DNA of 64,000 nucleotides from Fidelibacterota bacterium (GTDB lineage Bacteria; Pseudomonadota; Alphaproteobacteria; Rhodospirillales; Rhodospirillaceae), in contig CANJPQ010000004.1 in the NCBI GenBank assembly GCA_947476275.1, positions 62,001-126,000 of the forward strand, given 5' to 3'. Position numbers and translations under genes: made by a program. A model generated the notes under the pieces. That model saw only the letters and a program-made list of their open reading frames with translations, did not search any database and was not told the DNA's origin. Every line of letters begins with the position of its first letter. The stretch's first letter is position 1. Shown here in pieces: positions 49,295 to 58,314 of this stretch.

Positions 49295-50437
49295 ATGTCT
49301 TCAGGTAAAACATCTTTCACCCGCCGCGGTGCTATCGGGGCGGGCGGTGGACTTCTGTTGAGCGCGGTGTCCGCCCCGGCTCTGGCCCAGGCGCGCGTCA
49401 AAAATGCCAAGGGCACCATGCGCGTCTACCAGGTAGGTGAGCAGAAGTCCCTAGACACGCTGGCCTTGGTTCGGCGGCCCATTCCGTCGCCGAGTCCTGG
49501 CATGGCATTGATCAAGGTGCATTACGCTGGGATTGCTGCGCGAGATCTGGGTATCGCCACGGGGCGGTTTCCGGTGCCGCCGGGCCTGCGTCCGGCAAGC
49601 CTGATTCCGCTCAGCGAGGGCGCCGGCGACGTGCTGGCGGTGGGGCAGGGCGAGACCCGCATCAAGGTCGGCGACCGTGTTACGTCACCCCACTGGGCCC
49701 ATTGGGTCAGTGGGCCATGGACACCGAAGAACTACGAGGCTGATGTCGGGAACACCATCGACGGTTGGCTCGGCGAGATGATCCTGCTTCCGACCTCCGG
49801 GTTAGTGGCGCTGCCCGATAATATTTCGTCTCAGGACGCGGCTACATTCTCGGGCTCCGGGGTGACGGCATGGCATGCCCTCCATGAAGTCGCCCGGGTG
49901 CGGTCCGACGATACGGTGCTGTCGCTCGGTACTGGCGGGGTGTCCACGTTCGGGGTTCTGTTCGCCAAGGCAGCGGGCGCGCGCGTTGTCGTGACCTCGT
50001 CGTCCGATGAGAAGCTGGCGGCAATGCGCAAACTCGGGGCCGATGTCACGGTCAACCACAAGACGAACCCCGAGTGGGGAAAAGAGGTCTACGACAAGAC
50101 CGGCGGCACTGTCAGCGTGGTTCTGGAAAACGTCGGCCCCCGGACACTCGACCAGTCCATGGCGGCCTGCGGCAACAATGCGCGGATTGTGCTGATCGGA
50201 ACGGATCGCCCACCGCCGAACCCGCCCAACATCAACGGCATGTATCTAAAGAACTTGTCGATGAAGGCAATCAGTGCCGGCAGCCGAACGATGTTGGAGA
50301 ACATGATCACGGCCATCAGCCACAACGGCTTGAAGCCGGTGATCGCACAAATCATCCCCTTCGACGAAGCCGTGAAGGCCTATATCGACATGCGCGATGT
50401 CGATCGCATGGGAAAGATCGTGATCAAGGTGGCGTGA
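49295..50437 (+). CDS. Exported medium-chain NAD(P)-type dehydrogenase/quinone reductase
   Basis: The 380-residue protein is a zinc-independent-looking medium-chain dehydrogenase. A GroES-like domain (about 40-150) is followed by a Rossmann domain (about 185-320), with SLGTGGVSTFGVLFAKAAGARVVVTSSSDEKL as the nucleotide-binding region. Unusually, the N-terminus is a Tat-like signal (TRRGAIGAGGGLLLSAVSAPALA), so the enzyme should be exported folded with its cofactor. The ATG at 49295 was chosen over a TTG directly before it. It converges on ychF with an 18-base gap. Substrate unknown. Confidence 0.82.
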   Translation: MSSGKTSFTRRGAIGAGGGLLLSAVSAPALAQARVKNAKGTMRVYQVGEQKSLDTLALVRRPIPSPSPGMALIKVHYAGIAARDLGIATGRFPVPPGLRPASLIPLSEGAGDVLAVGQGETRIKVGDRVTSPHWAHWVSGPWTPKNYEADVGNTIDGWLGEMILLPTSGLVALPDNISSQDAATFSGSGVTAWHALHEVARVRSDDTVLSLGTGGVSTFGVLFAKAAGARVVVTSSSDEKLAAMRKLGADVTVNHKTNPEWGKEVYDKTGGTVSVVLENVGPRTLDQSMAACGNNARIVLIGTDRPPPNPPNINGMYLKNLSMKAISAGSRTMLENMITAISHNGLKPVIAQIIPFDEAVKAYIDMRDVDRMGKIVIKVA

Positions 50438-50455
50438 GAGGCGCCTGAACCGGTC

Positions 50456-51556
50456 TCACACATTGAATAGGAAGTGCAGCACGTCGCCGTCCTGCACTTC
50501 GTATTCCTTGCCTTCCGAGCGCGCCTTGCCGGCGTCTTTCGCGCCCTGTTCGCCGCCCAGGGCGACGTAGTCCTTGTAGGCGATCGTCTCGGACCGGATG
50601 AAGCCCTTCTCGAAGTCGGTGTGGATCACGCCGGCCGCGCCAGGCGCCTTGGTGCCCTTCTTAATCGTCCAAGCGCGCGCTTCCTTCGGGCCGACGGTGA
50701 AATAGGTGATCAGGTCGAGCAGCGCGTAGCCCTCGTGGATCACGCGCGACAAGCCGGTTTCCTTCAAGCCGAGGCCCTCAAGGAATTCCTTCTGTTCGCT
50801 CGGGTCCAGCTGGGAGACTTCCGCTTCGATCGCCGCGGAGATCACCACCATCGCCGCGTTCTCGGCCTTGGCCTTGGCGGCAACCTTGGCGGAGAGCGCA
50901 TTGCCGGTGGCGGCTGAGCTTTCTTCCACGTTGCAGGCGTAGAGCACCGGCTTACCGGTCAGCAGCTGCAGGCCGGTGAAGATCTTCTTCGCCGCAGGGT
51001 CGCTCGGCATTGCGGTGCGCGCGGCCTTGCCGGCGCGCAGCGCGACAAGAACCGGCTCGACCACCGCCAACATCTCCTTGGCATCTTTGTCGCCGCTCTT
51101 GGCCTTCTTGGCGTTCTGATCGGCGCGGCGCTCCAGGCTTTCCAGGTCTGCGAGCATCAGTTCCGTGTCGACCGTGTCGGCGTCGCGCAACGGATCGATG
51201 CCGCCTTCGACGTGCGTGACGTTCTCGTCCACGAAGCAGCGCAGCACGTGCACGATGGCGTCGACCTCGCGGATGTTGGCGAGGAACTGATTGCCGAGGC
51301 CTTCGCCCTTGCTGGCGCCGCGCACCAAGCCGGCGATGTCGACGAACTCAAGCTGCGTCGGGATGATCTTCGCGGACTTTGAGATCTTCGCCAAGATTTC
51401 GAGGCGCTCATCCGGCAGCGCCACCCGGCCGACGTTCGGCTCGATGGTGCAGAATGGAAAGTTTGCCGCTTGCGCCGCCGCAGTGGCGGTCAGCGCATTG
51501 AACAGCGTGGATTTCCCGACATTCGGGAGCCCGACGATACCGCAATTGAAACCCAT
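50456..51556 (-). CDS. ychF: Ribosome-binding ATPase YchF
   Basis: The 366-residue protein is the Obg-like ATPase YchF/OLA1. It starts with [22 protein letters not shown] (P-loop), has the NxxE-type specificity region of the family, and ends in a TGS domain (about 280-366, [21 protein letters not shown]). It binds ribosomes and is linked to redox stress responses. It begins directly after the pth stop with no gap, continuing the order prs-rplY-pth-ychF. Confidence 0.97.
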   Translation of the reverse strand: MGFNCGIVGLPNVGKSTLFNALTATAAAQAANFPFCTIEPNVGRVALPDERLEILAKISKSAKIIPTQLEFVDIAGLVRGASKGEGLGNQFLANIREVDAIVHVLRCFVDENVTHVEGGIDPLRDADTVDTELMLADLESLERRADQNAKKAKSGDKDAKEMLAVVEPVLVALRAGKAARTAMPSDPAAKKIFTGLQLLTGKPVLYACNVEESSAATGNALSAKVAAKAKAENAAMVVISAAIEAEVSQLDPSEQKEFLEGLGLKETGLSRVIHEGYALLDLITYFTVGPKEARAWTIKKGTKAPGAAGVIHTDFEKGFIRSETIAYKDYVALGGEQGAKDAGKARSEGKEYEVQDGDVLHFLFNV

Positions 51557-52195
51557 TTATGTCTCCGTGGCGCCATCGGATGAGGGCGGCTCTTTCTTTT
51601 CTTTCTTCGGTGGCGGCGGTTTCAGCCGCAGCGTCACCTTCGTCATGAACTTATTGCCGTCGCCCGAGCCGCTGAGTTCGCGGACGAGGTCTGGCGCGGC
51701 TTCGGAAATGGCGTCCAGCAGCTTCTCGAGCCACTGTTGATCGCCCTTGCCGAAATCCGACAGAACGTGGCCGTGGACGCGCTCCTTGCCGGGATGGCCG
51801 ATGCCAAGCCGCACGCGCCAATAGTCGTAACCGATATGCGCGTCGAGCGACCTGATCCCATTATGTCCGGCGCTGCCGCCGGCCTTCTTCACGCGCACCT
51901 TGCCCGGCTCAAGCTCGATCTCATCGTAGAACACGATCACCTGCTCCGGCGCGATCTTGTAGAAGCGGATCGCTTCGCCGACCGACTGCCCGGACAGGTT
52001 CATGTACGTGGCGGGCTTCAGCGCGAGCACCTTGTCCCCATCCAGGGTGCCTTCGCTGATCGCGCCCTGAAAGCGCGCGCGCCAAGGCGCGAAGCGATGC
52101 GCGTGGGCGATCGCATCGACGGCCATGAAGCCGATGTTGTGACGATTGTTGGCGTAGCCTGCGCCGGGATTGCCCAGGCCAACGAGCAGCAACAC
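51557..52195 (-). CDS. pth: Peptidyl-tRNA hydrolase
   Basis: The 212-residue enzyme releases tRNA from prematurely dropped peptidyl-tRNA. Family motifs are [21 protein letters not shown] (including the catalytic His) and [17 protein letters not shown]. The C-terminal 25 residues are Pro/Lys rich and longer than in E. coli. The start is a GTG at 52195. A 12-base-pair hairpin lies in the 57 bases between rplY and pth. ychF begins immediately after the stop. Confidence 0.96.
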   Translation of the reverse strand: MLLLVGLGNPGAGYANNRHNIGFMAVDAIAHAHRFAPWRARFQGAISEGTLDGDKVLALKPATYMNLSGQSVGEAIRFYKIAPEQVIVFYDEIELEPGKVRVKKAGGSAGHNGIRSLDAHIGYDYWRVRLGIGHPGKERVHGHVLSDFGKGDQQWLEKLLDAISEAAPDLVRELSGSGDGNKFMTKVTLRLKPPPPKKEKKEPPSSDGATET

Positions 52196-52216
52196 GGCCC
52201 GAGCCCCCGAAAGAAG

Positions 52217-52245
52217 CTCCCTCTCCCCGATCTGGGGAGAGGGAG
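52217..52245 (-). repeat. Perfect 12-bp inverted repeat in the rplY-pth gap
   Basis: CTCCCTCTCCCC (52217-52228) pairs perfectly with 52234-52245 around a 5-base loop. It lies between the rplY stop and the pth start on the transcribed strand. There is no T-run. Similar CCCTCTCCCC-type palindromes are scattered in many alphaproteobacterial genomes, so it may be an intergenic repeat rather than a specific attenuator. Confidence 0.6.
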
Positions 52246-52252
52246 GGTTCGA

Positions 52253-53005
52253 CTACTTCTTGGCTCCGCCCTTGGCGGCCGGAGCAGCAGCGGCACCCTT
52301 GGCACCACCGGCCGGCGCAGCAGCGCCTTTGGCACCAGCGGCCGGGGCGGCACCAGCAGCCGGAGCAGCGGCACCAGCGGCGGGCGCGGCGCCCTCGGCG
52401 GCGGCAGCGGGCGCGGCAGCGGCTTCTTCTTCCGCGGTCATCACGGTCGGCGGTGCGATCGTGCAGATCGTGAAGTTACGCGCGATGGTCTGCTTGATGC
52501 CTTTCGGCAGCGCGATCGAATTGATGTGCACGCTGTCGCCGATCTCCAGGCCGGTCAGATCGATGTCGATATGATCGGGAAGGTCGTCTGGCTTGCCGCG
52601 CACTTCGATGTCGTGGCGCACGATGTTGAGCACGCCGCCCACTTTGATGCCGGGTGCGGCACTTTCGTTGAGGAAGCGCACCGGGATCGGCACGCGGACG
52701 AGCGTGTCCTTCTCGATGCGGCGGAAGTCGGCATGGAGCGGCTGGTCGGACACCGGGTCGAGCTGCACATCCATCGCCATGGTGCGCTGCTTCTTGCCGT
52801 TGATTTCGACTTCGAAGATGTTGGTCTTGAACGCCGGGTCGTGCATCAGCGCGACGAGGATTTTGGGTTCGAGGGCGATCAGCGAGGCTTCTTGCGAGCC
52901 GCCGTAAATCACCGCGGGCACGAGGCCCTGACGGCGAGTTGCACGAGCTGCCCCCTTACCTGCCCGATCGCGCCCCTGCACTGCGAGTGTGCTAGTGGTC
53001 GGCAT
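52253..53005 (-). CDS. rplY: 50S ribosomal protein L25/general stress protein Ctc
   Basis: The 250-residue protein is the long (Ctc/TL5) form of L25, which binds 5S rRNA. It has an L25 N-terminal domain (about 5-95, with GKGAARATRRQGLVPAVIYGG), a beta C-terminal domain (about 100-185), and an Ala/Pro/Gly-rich tail (about 195-250) with repeated AAPAAGA units. Such tails are common in alphaproteobacterial L25. Ribosome site GGAGAAA precedes the ATG. It lies between prs and pth. Confidence 0.96.
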   Translation of the reverse strand: MPTTSTLAVQGRDRAGKGAARATRRQGLVPAVIYGGSQEASLIALEPKILVALMHDPAFKTNIFEVEINGKKQRTMAMDVQLDPVSDQPLHADFRRIEKDTLVRVPIPVRFLNESAAPGIKVGGVLNIVRHDIEVRGKPDDLPDHIDIDLTGLEIGDSVHINSIALPKGIKQTIARNFTICTIAPPTVMTAEEEAAAAPAAAAEGAAPAAGAAAPAAGAAPAAGAKGAAAPAGGAKGAAAAPAAKGGAKK

Positions 53006-53234
53006 GGACTTTCTCCGTTTGGATCAATGGCGTGCCGTCCAATCCGGACGGTTCGCCGGCGCGGCCTCCAGGGGTGCCGCAGCCATCCCCGACGGCATCG
53101 CCGGGAACCGGCGGGGTGTACACGGCTTCGATGCCGGTGGCAAGGCGTCGGACGCACCGCCGAAGCGCGCGACACCTAACAATTTCAATAGGTTGTAGGA
53201 CCCGTCGGGAAATGGCCGACGCGGCGGGACGCTC

Positions 53235-54170
53235 TCAGCTCTCGAACAGGCTCGAGACCGAGGTTTCGTGGCTGATGCGGTGGATCGCCTCGGCCATGAG
53301 GGGGGCGATGGACAGCTGTCGGATGTTGTCGGCCAGGCGTACGGCTTCGGTGGCCTGGATGCTGTCGGTGATCACCAGTTCGCGGATCGGCGAGGCGGTG
53401 ACGCGGCCGACGGCGCCGCCCGAAAGCACGCCGTGGGTGACATAGGCCGAGACGCTCTTGGCGCCCTCGTTCATCAGGGCGACGGCGGCGTTACACAAGG
53501 TGCCGGCGGAATCGACGATGTCGTCGACCAGGATGCAGGGCCGGTCCTTCACTTCACCGATGATGTTCATGACTTCCGACACGCCGGCTTTCTCGCGGCG
53601 TTTGTCGATGATGGCCAGGTCCGCATGGATGCGTTTGGCGATGGCGCGAGCACGCACCACGCCGCCCACGTCCGGCGACACGATCACCGGATGCTCGCCC
53701 TTGAACTGTTGCTCGATGTCCGAGGTGAACACCGGCGCGGAATAGAGGTTATCCAGCGGGATGTCGAAGAAGCCCTGGATCTGACCGGAGTGCAGATCCA
53801 GCGTTAGCACGCGGTTCGCACCCGACGACGCAATGAGGTTGGCGACCAGCTTCGCGGTGATGGGTGTGCGGCCGCCGGTCTTACGGTCCTGGCGGGCATA
53901 GCCGTAGTAGGGGATCACCGTGGTGACGCGGCGCGCAGACGCGCGGCGCAGCGCGTCCAGGGTGATCAGCAGTTCCATGATGTTGTCGTTGGCGGGGTAG
54001 GACGTCGCCTGGATCACGAACACGTCCTCGCCGCGCACGTTCTCGTGGATCTCGGCGAAGATCTCCATGTCGGAGAAGCGCTTGATACTGGCGTTGGTGA
54101 GCTGCAAATGGAGACAGGCGACGATCGCCTCCGACAGCGGCCGATTGCTGTTGCCAGCCAGGATTTTCAT
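53235..54170 (-). CDS. prs: Ribose-phosphate pyrophosphokinase
   Basis: The 311-residue enzyme makes PRPP from ribose 5-phosphate and ATP for nucleotide, His and Trp synthesis. It has the PRPP-synthase flexible loop [16 protein letters not shown] and the PRPP-binding loop [19 protein letters not shown]. Length equals the family norm. A 229-base gap separates it from rplY; it contains a short CGTCGG/CCGACG hairpin (53203-53221) and no gene. Confidence 0.97.
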   Translation of the reverse strand: MKILAGNSNRPLSEAIVACLHLQLTNASIKRFSDMEIFAEIHENVRGEDVFVIQATSYPANDNIMELLITLDALRRASARRVTTVIPYYGYARQDRKTGGRTPITAKLVANLIASSGANRVLTLDLHSGQIQGFFDIPLDNLYSAPVFTSDIEQQFKGEHPVIVSPDVGGVVRARAIAKRIHADLAIIDKRREKAGVSEVMNIIGEVKDRPCILVDDIVDSAGTLCNAAVALMNEGAKSVSAYVTHGVLSGGAVGRVTASPIRELVITDSIQATEAVRLADNIRQLSIAPLMAEAIHRISHETSVSSLFES

Positions 54171-54291
54171 GCCGACGAATCCCCACGGAACCTAAGCGCC
54201 TCGCAAGGGGGCCGGTCTTCCCCACGTTCCGGCCCTAGGCGCTTCAAATCGCGGCGGAAACTACCAACCCCTCCGGGGGCTGTAAACCGAC

Positions 54292-55167
54292 TCAGTTGGC
54301 CGGCTTGATACTGATCAGCTTCAGCAAATTCGGCTGGGCTGCGGCGGCGATGGCGAAGGCCGTGGGCCCCCAGGCGCCGTCCAGGGCGCCGCTGGGGATA
54401 TCGTTCTCCAGGTGGAGCACCCCCAGTTCCTTGCCCTCTCGATCCAGCGCGCGCCAGGTGATCGTCACATGCTGCTGGGTGAGGTCCAGAGGCTTGCTTT
54501 CAAATGTGCAGGTCAGGGTGATGTCCGGGTTGACGTCGTCCCGCCGCGCGCCGCCATCGCTCAGCGCCTGAAGAATGGCCAAGCGCAGGCTTTCGCGCCC
54601 GTCGCCCGGCGCGCCGTCGACCGGCTTTACCGAGATCGAGGGATAAATCGGCCTGTTCGCAACCGCTGCCGCGGCTGCCGCGGCCGGGCCGATCACCGGG
54701 GATTTGGAAAGCCCCATGGCATCTGCCACGTAGTCCGCGGCCAGGCGTGACACCGGCACGGGCACGTCCGTTTCCGGCGGCACCTGCACGGTCTGATTGA
54801 AGCGCGCCATCACCGCCCCTTGGCGGCTTCGCACTGACCATGTGATGTCGAACTGTTCCCCACCCGGACTGGTCACCGAGGCGCTGGCGCGGCCCGCGAG
54901 AACGAAACCCAGGTGACCCGGCTTCGGCACGGCTTCCGCCGGAATCTCCAACTCCATGAGTTGGTCGGCAATCACGCGGGTGATGCGCGCCGACACCTCC
55001 GGGGCGATACCCTCGATCGGCAATACTTCGACGCCGGTGGCAGAGGGCATATCCAGCAGCGGATTACCGGTACCAAGCTTAGGCGCACCGCGGAACGGCT
55101 GCGGGACCGATCCGCAAGCGCTCAAGGACAGCGCGGCTATCAGGACAAGGACAAACCAGCGGATCAT
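54292..55167 (-). CDS. Lipoprotein of unknown function next to pgeF
   Basis: The 291-residue protein has a lipobox (LSAC, Cys18). The mature part has two alpha/beta units (about 45-160 and 165-290), with the start IEGIAPEVSARITRVIADQLMELEIPA and a central Ala run. Its ATG overlaps the pgeF stop (ATGA), and prs lies 121 bases downstream. A similar lipoprotein sits at this place in many alphaproteobacteria. Function unknown; envelope localisation is firm. Confidence 0.75.
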   Translation of the reverse strand: MIRWFVLVLIAALSLSACGSVPQPFRGAPKLGTGNPLLDMPSATGVEVLPIEGIAPEVSARITRVIADQLMELEIPAEAVPKPGHLGFVLAGRASASVTSPGGEQFDITWSVRSRQGAVMARFNQTVQVPPETDVPVPVSRLAADYVADAMGLSKSPVIGPAAAAAAAVANRPIYPSISVKPVDGAPGDGRESLRLAILQALSDGGARRDDVNPDITLTCTFESKPLDLTQQHVTITWRALDREGKELGVLHLENDIPSGALDGAWGPTAFAIAAAAQPNLLKLISIKPAN

Positions 55168-55919
55168 GGGGCAAGTGCGATGGCTGAAATCTGCCGGCCG
55201 TACTCGGGCTCCTTGCGCAGGGTGGCGCGGCGGAAGCTGAAGAAGTTTTCTTCGTCGGCCAGAGTATCGGCGCCTTGCACGACCACGGTTCCGACACCGG
55301 CGGCGCGGACCCGATCCACGACAAACCGCGGCAGGTCGAAATGCGGCTTGGCGCGTGAGGTGTCGAAATAGGCGGCATAGGCCGCATCCCGGGCGATGAA
55401 GGCGTCTCTGAAATCCGGGCCGACCTCATAAGATGCCAGTCCGATGCAAGGGCCTACAGCCGCGACGATGCGGTCCGCCTGTGCGCCTGCGGCGATCATG
55501 GCGGCGACCGTGTTGGCGACCACGCCGTCCACGGCCCCGCGCCAGCCCGCATGGGCCGCACCGATCACGCCGGCGGCTTCGTCCGCGAACAGCACCGGTG
55601 CGCAGTCGGCGGTGAGGATGCCCAGCGCAACCCCGCGTCGCGCGGTCACCATGGCATCGGCGATCGGCGCGTCGTTCCAGGCCCAGCCTGTCTCGACAGA
55701 CACGGCGTCGGGCGTATGCCGCTGCTTGACGGTGATCATGGAGTCGACGCCAAGGATTGCAGAGCAACGCGCGCGTGCCGCGGTCACCGCGTCATGTTCG
55801 TCGGGCGTGCGATAGGCGCAATTCTGCGCATGACTGGTGAAGAAGCCGTGGCTTACGGTCTTCAAGGCATCGAGCGCGCCGACGCGTTTGACCGTCTCAG
55901 CCGTCATGGACAAACCCAT
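55164..55919 (-). CDS. pgeF: Peptidoglycan editing factor PgeF (laccase-domain/COG1496)
   Basis: The 251-residue protein belongs to the YfiH/PgeF family, a purine-nucleoside-phosphorylase-like fold with a metal-binding Cys/His site (TADCAPVLFAD and GAAHAGWRG are the hallmark pieces). In E. coli PgeF prevents faulty amino acids entering peptidoglycan precursors. Older annotation as polyphenol oxidase is common. Starts at 55919 or 55907 both overlap the end of the methyltransferase gene. Confidence 0.93.
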   Translation of the reverse strand: MGLSMTAETVKRVGALDALKTVSHGFFTSHAQNCAYRTPDEHDAVTAARARCSAILGVDSMITVKQRHTPDAVSVETGWAWNDAPIADAMVTARRGVALGILTADCAPVLFADEAAGVIGAAHAGWRGAVDGVVANTVAAMIAAGAQADRIVAAVGPCIGLASYEVGPDFRDAFIARDAAYAAYFDTSRAKPHFDLPRFVVDRVRAAGVGTVVVQGADTLADEENFFSFRRATLRKEPEYGRQISAIALAP

Positions 55920-56958
55920 CCGGCAGCGGCGCAGACGGATGCGCGACGCACATCACCTTCAACAGCAGGCCCATCCCGTCGGGCGCCGTGAGGCGTCGCG
56001 TCGCCGCTGCGATCTCGGCGGCCTTGGCGGCGTGCTTGCCGCGTGCGAGCTGCGCGGTGCGCACGCCGATGCCGAGCCGGGCGAGGAAGGTGCCCTGGTT
56101 CTCCGGACCGAACACTTGGGCGCCCGCTGTCTTTGCCGCCTGCACCAGGGGCCCGAAATCCACATGGGCGGTGAGATCGGCGTCGCCCAGATCGCCCAGC
56201 ACCGGGTGATACTTGTGCTGCTTCACGGCTTGCAGCGTCTCGCCGAGGGCCGGCCCGTTGTAGCCATAGTCGATCAACAGGGCGGCGCCACCGTCGGCGG
56301 CAATGCGTCGCGCGAGGGCGTCGACAAATGCGATTGCGACGTCGCATACCTCGGCCACGGCACCCACCGGGGCTTCGGCCGGCAGATTCGCCGGCGGGGC
56401 CGGGTCGGGGATCGGCACAAATACGAAGGCGTCTTTTTCGAGTCCCACATGGCGCTCGGCCCAATCGCGCTCCTGGCGCACGAACTGGCGGATCGGAAGG
56501 GCGTCGAGGAACTCGTTGGCGAGCAGGATCATCGGCCCGCGCGGCACGGTCTCAAGGCTGTCGTGCCATGCAACGTCGTTGCCGTTAAGGGCCGCCTTTT
56601 GCCTGGCGCGCAGGGCTGCGCTGCGTTCGACCAAGTGGATCTTCGCGGCGTCTCGGAATCCGGCGACCCGCGCGGAGGCCCGCAACAGATCGGCCATCAA
56701 GGAGCCGCGGCCCGGGCCGCATTCGACGAGATGGAACGTGGCAGGTTTGCCGAGCGCTTCCCACGTAATCGCGCACCACAGACCGATCAACTCCCCGAAG
56801 ACCTGGCTGATTTCCGGCGCGGTGACGAAATCGCCGCCCCGGCCGAACACGTCGCCTTGCGCGTAGTAGGCATTGCTCACGGCCGACATGACTTCGGGCA
56901 GGGGCAGGGGCCCGTCCTTGGCAATACGCGCGGCAAGCGCGCTGGCAACCGGCGTCAA
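55897..56958 (-). CDS. NDUFAF7/MidA-type SAM-dependent methyltransferase
   Basis: The 353-residue protein is of the COG1565 (DUF185) family. Its mitochondrial member NDUFAF7 methylates an Arg of a complex I subunit. Motifs include YYAQGDVFGRGGDFVTAPEISQVFGE and LVECGPGRGSLMADLLR (SAM loop). The start is a TTG at 56958 overlapping the lgt stop (TTGA); the longer frame to 57141 lies inside lgt. It sits between lgt and pgeF, the usual alphaproteobacterial order. A complex I target is likely but inferred. Confidence 0.9.
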   Translation of the reverse strand: MTPVASALAARIAKDGPLPLPEVMSAVSNAYYAQGDVFGRGGDFVTAPEISQVFGELIGLWCAITWEALGKPATFHLVECGPGRGSLMADLLRASARVAGFRDAAKIHLVERSAALRARQKAALNGNDVAWHDSLETVPRGPMILLANEFLDALPIRQFVRQERDWAERHVGLEKDAFVFVPIPDPAPPANLPAEAPVGAVAEVCDVAIAFVDALARRIAADGGAALLIDYGYNGPALGETLQAVKQHKYHPVLGDLGDADLTAHVDFGPLVQAAKTAGAQVFGPENQGTFLARLGIGVRTAQLARGKHAAKAAEIAAATRRLTAPDGMGLLLKVMCVAHPSAPLPDGFVHDG

Positions 56959-57776
56959 CGGGGCGTCTCGCGGAGCGAAGCGTCGAGAGGCTTCGCGTGC
57001 CAAATGAAGAATATCCCGATGAGGATCATCGGCACGGACAGAAGCTGACCCATGGTCGCACCACCGACCAAAAAGCCGAGATGAGCATCCGGTTCGCGGA
57101 AGAACTCGCCGATGGTCCGCACGATCCCATAGCCGATCCAAAACGCACCGGTGATGGTGCCCGGCCGGTTACGGACTTTCGGATTGAGCCACAGCAACCG
57201 CAGCACGACCAGGAGCACCACGCCTTCCAGGAAGGATTGATACAACTGGCTCGGATGACGCGGAACGTCGCCGCCGGTGGGGAAGACCATTCCCCAGGGT
57301 AAATCTGTCGGCCGTCCCCAGAGTTCGCCGTTGATGAAGTTGGCGATGCGCCCGAGGCCGAGGCCGATCGGCACCACGGCGGCTACGTTATCGGCGATGT
57401 ACCACTTGTTGATCTTCTTCAGGTGCGCGAACAGCAGGATCGCGAGGGTCACGCCGAGTAGGGCGCCGTGGAAGGCCATGCCACCTTCCCAGGTCTTCAC
57501 GATCTCGCCCGGGTTGGCGAAGTAGAACGCCGGTTTGTAGAACAGCACATATCCCAGCCGGCCACCAAAGATGATGCCCGCCATGGTCCAGAGGAAGAAG
57601 TCGTCCACCTGGGCCGGTGTCATCAGGGCGGGCGGATAGCTCACCAGCCGGCGCATGTAGTAGACCCCGGCGAACAGGCCGGCGATGTAGGACAGCGCGT
57701 ACCAGCGGATGGCGATCGGCCCGACCTGGAGCAGAATCGGATCGATGTTCGGAAAGGCAATGGCGAGTGTGAGCAT
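56955..57776 (-). CDS. lgt: Prolipoprotein diacylglyceryl transferase
   Basis: The 273-residue membrane enzyme attaches diacylglycerol to the lipobox Cys of prolipoproteins. It has seven membrane segments, the HGALLG-type segment (MAFHGALLGV), and the Lgt signature GRIANFINGELWGRPTDLPWG. It is needed for the many lipoproteins in this window. It is divergent from ubiK and coupled to the methyltransferase gene downstream. Confidence 0.96.
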   Translation of the reverse strand: MLTLAIAFPNIDPILLQVGPIAIRWYALSYIAGLFAGVYYMRRLVSYPPALMTPAQVDDFFLWTMAGIIFGGRLGYVLFYKPAFYFANPGEIVKTWEGGMAFHGALLGVTLAILLFAHLKKINKWYIADNVAAVVPIGLGLGRIANFINGELWGRPTDLPWGMVFPTGGDVPRHPSQLYQSFLEGVVLLVVLRLLWLNPKVRNRPGTITGAFWIGYGIVRTIGEFFREPDAHLGFLVGGATMGQLLSVPMILIGIFFIWHAKPLDASLRETPR

Positions 57777-57855
57777 GGCTGCAGTTATGCCAACCCCGTT
57801 GCGCCGCGTCTATCCGCGGTCGATAGTCAGGCGACGACCCTTCAGGAGAATCGCC

Positions 57856-58110
57856 ATGCAGAGCCAAAATCGCATCTTCGACGATATCGCCAAGGTTGCC
57901 GGCGGCGCGCTCGGTGCGCTGGCCAGCCTGAAGCAGGAGATGGAAACCATGGTGAAAGACCGCGTCGAGCGCTTCATGACCGACTACAACATGGTGCCGC
58001 GTGAGGAGTTCGAGGCCGTGAAAGCCATGGCGAGCGAGGCGCGCGCCGAGCAGGAGCGTCTTGCCGCGCGCGTTGCCGCGCTTGAGGCCGCGCTTAAGCA
58101 GAGCACGTAG
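57856..58110 (+). CDS. ubiK: Ubiquinone biosynthesis accessory factor UbiK (BMFP)
   Basis: The 84-residue protein matches UbiK/YqiC: an N-terminal amphipathic part (FDDIAKVAGGALGALASL) and a C-terminal coiled coil (REEFEAVKAMASEARAEQERLAARVAAL) that trimerises. In E. coli UbiK helps the Ubi complex make ubiquinone, fitting with bc1 in the same window. The ATG at 57856 has an AGGAGA ribosome site. Longer in-frame codons upstream lie inside the divergent lgt promoter region. Confidence 0.88.
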   Translation: MQSQNRIFDDIAKVAGGALGALASLKQEMETMVKDRVERFMTDYNMVPREEFEAVKAMASEARAEQERLAARVAALEAALKQST

Positions 58111-58124
58111 TCCTCGCGCACCGC

Positions 58125-58192
58125 TTATCCACAAGGCTGAACGATTCACTTATCCGCATAGAATCGCGGTTTCCGACGACTCGACGCGACTC
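58125..58192. promoter_or_regulatory. GANTC cluster and DnaA-box-like sites upstream of the YbjN gene
   Basis: Four GANTC sites (58143-58147, 58161-58165, 58178-58182, 58188-58192) fall in 50 bases, and TTATCCACA (58125-58133, exact DnaA-box consensus) and TTATCCGCA (58150-58158) lie among them. GANTC is the CcrM methylation target that controls cell-cycle genes in alphaproteobacteria. An AT-rich stretch follows (about 58195-58245). No initiation origin or ctrA-type gene is adjacent. Confidence 0.5.
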
Positions 58193-58314
58193 CGTGATTT
58201 TATTCGCTATTTGGTGTTGCGAGCTCCATTCCCCTACTATATCTTGAAGTTCGAGAGCGGCTTTTGGGGGCGTGGGCCTTCGGGTCCGGGCCCCGGGGAT
58301 ACAGGGGAACGCCG

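Noticed and set aside
58125-58192. Chromosomal replication origin
   Set aside because: DnaA-box-like sites are only two and the neighbours (ubiK, ybjN-type, proC) are not origin genes; an AT-rich unwinding region is short. Interpreted as a regulatory cluster instead.
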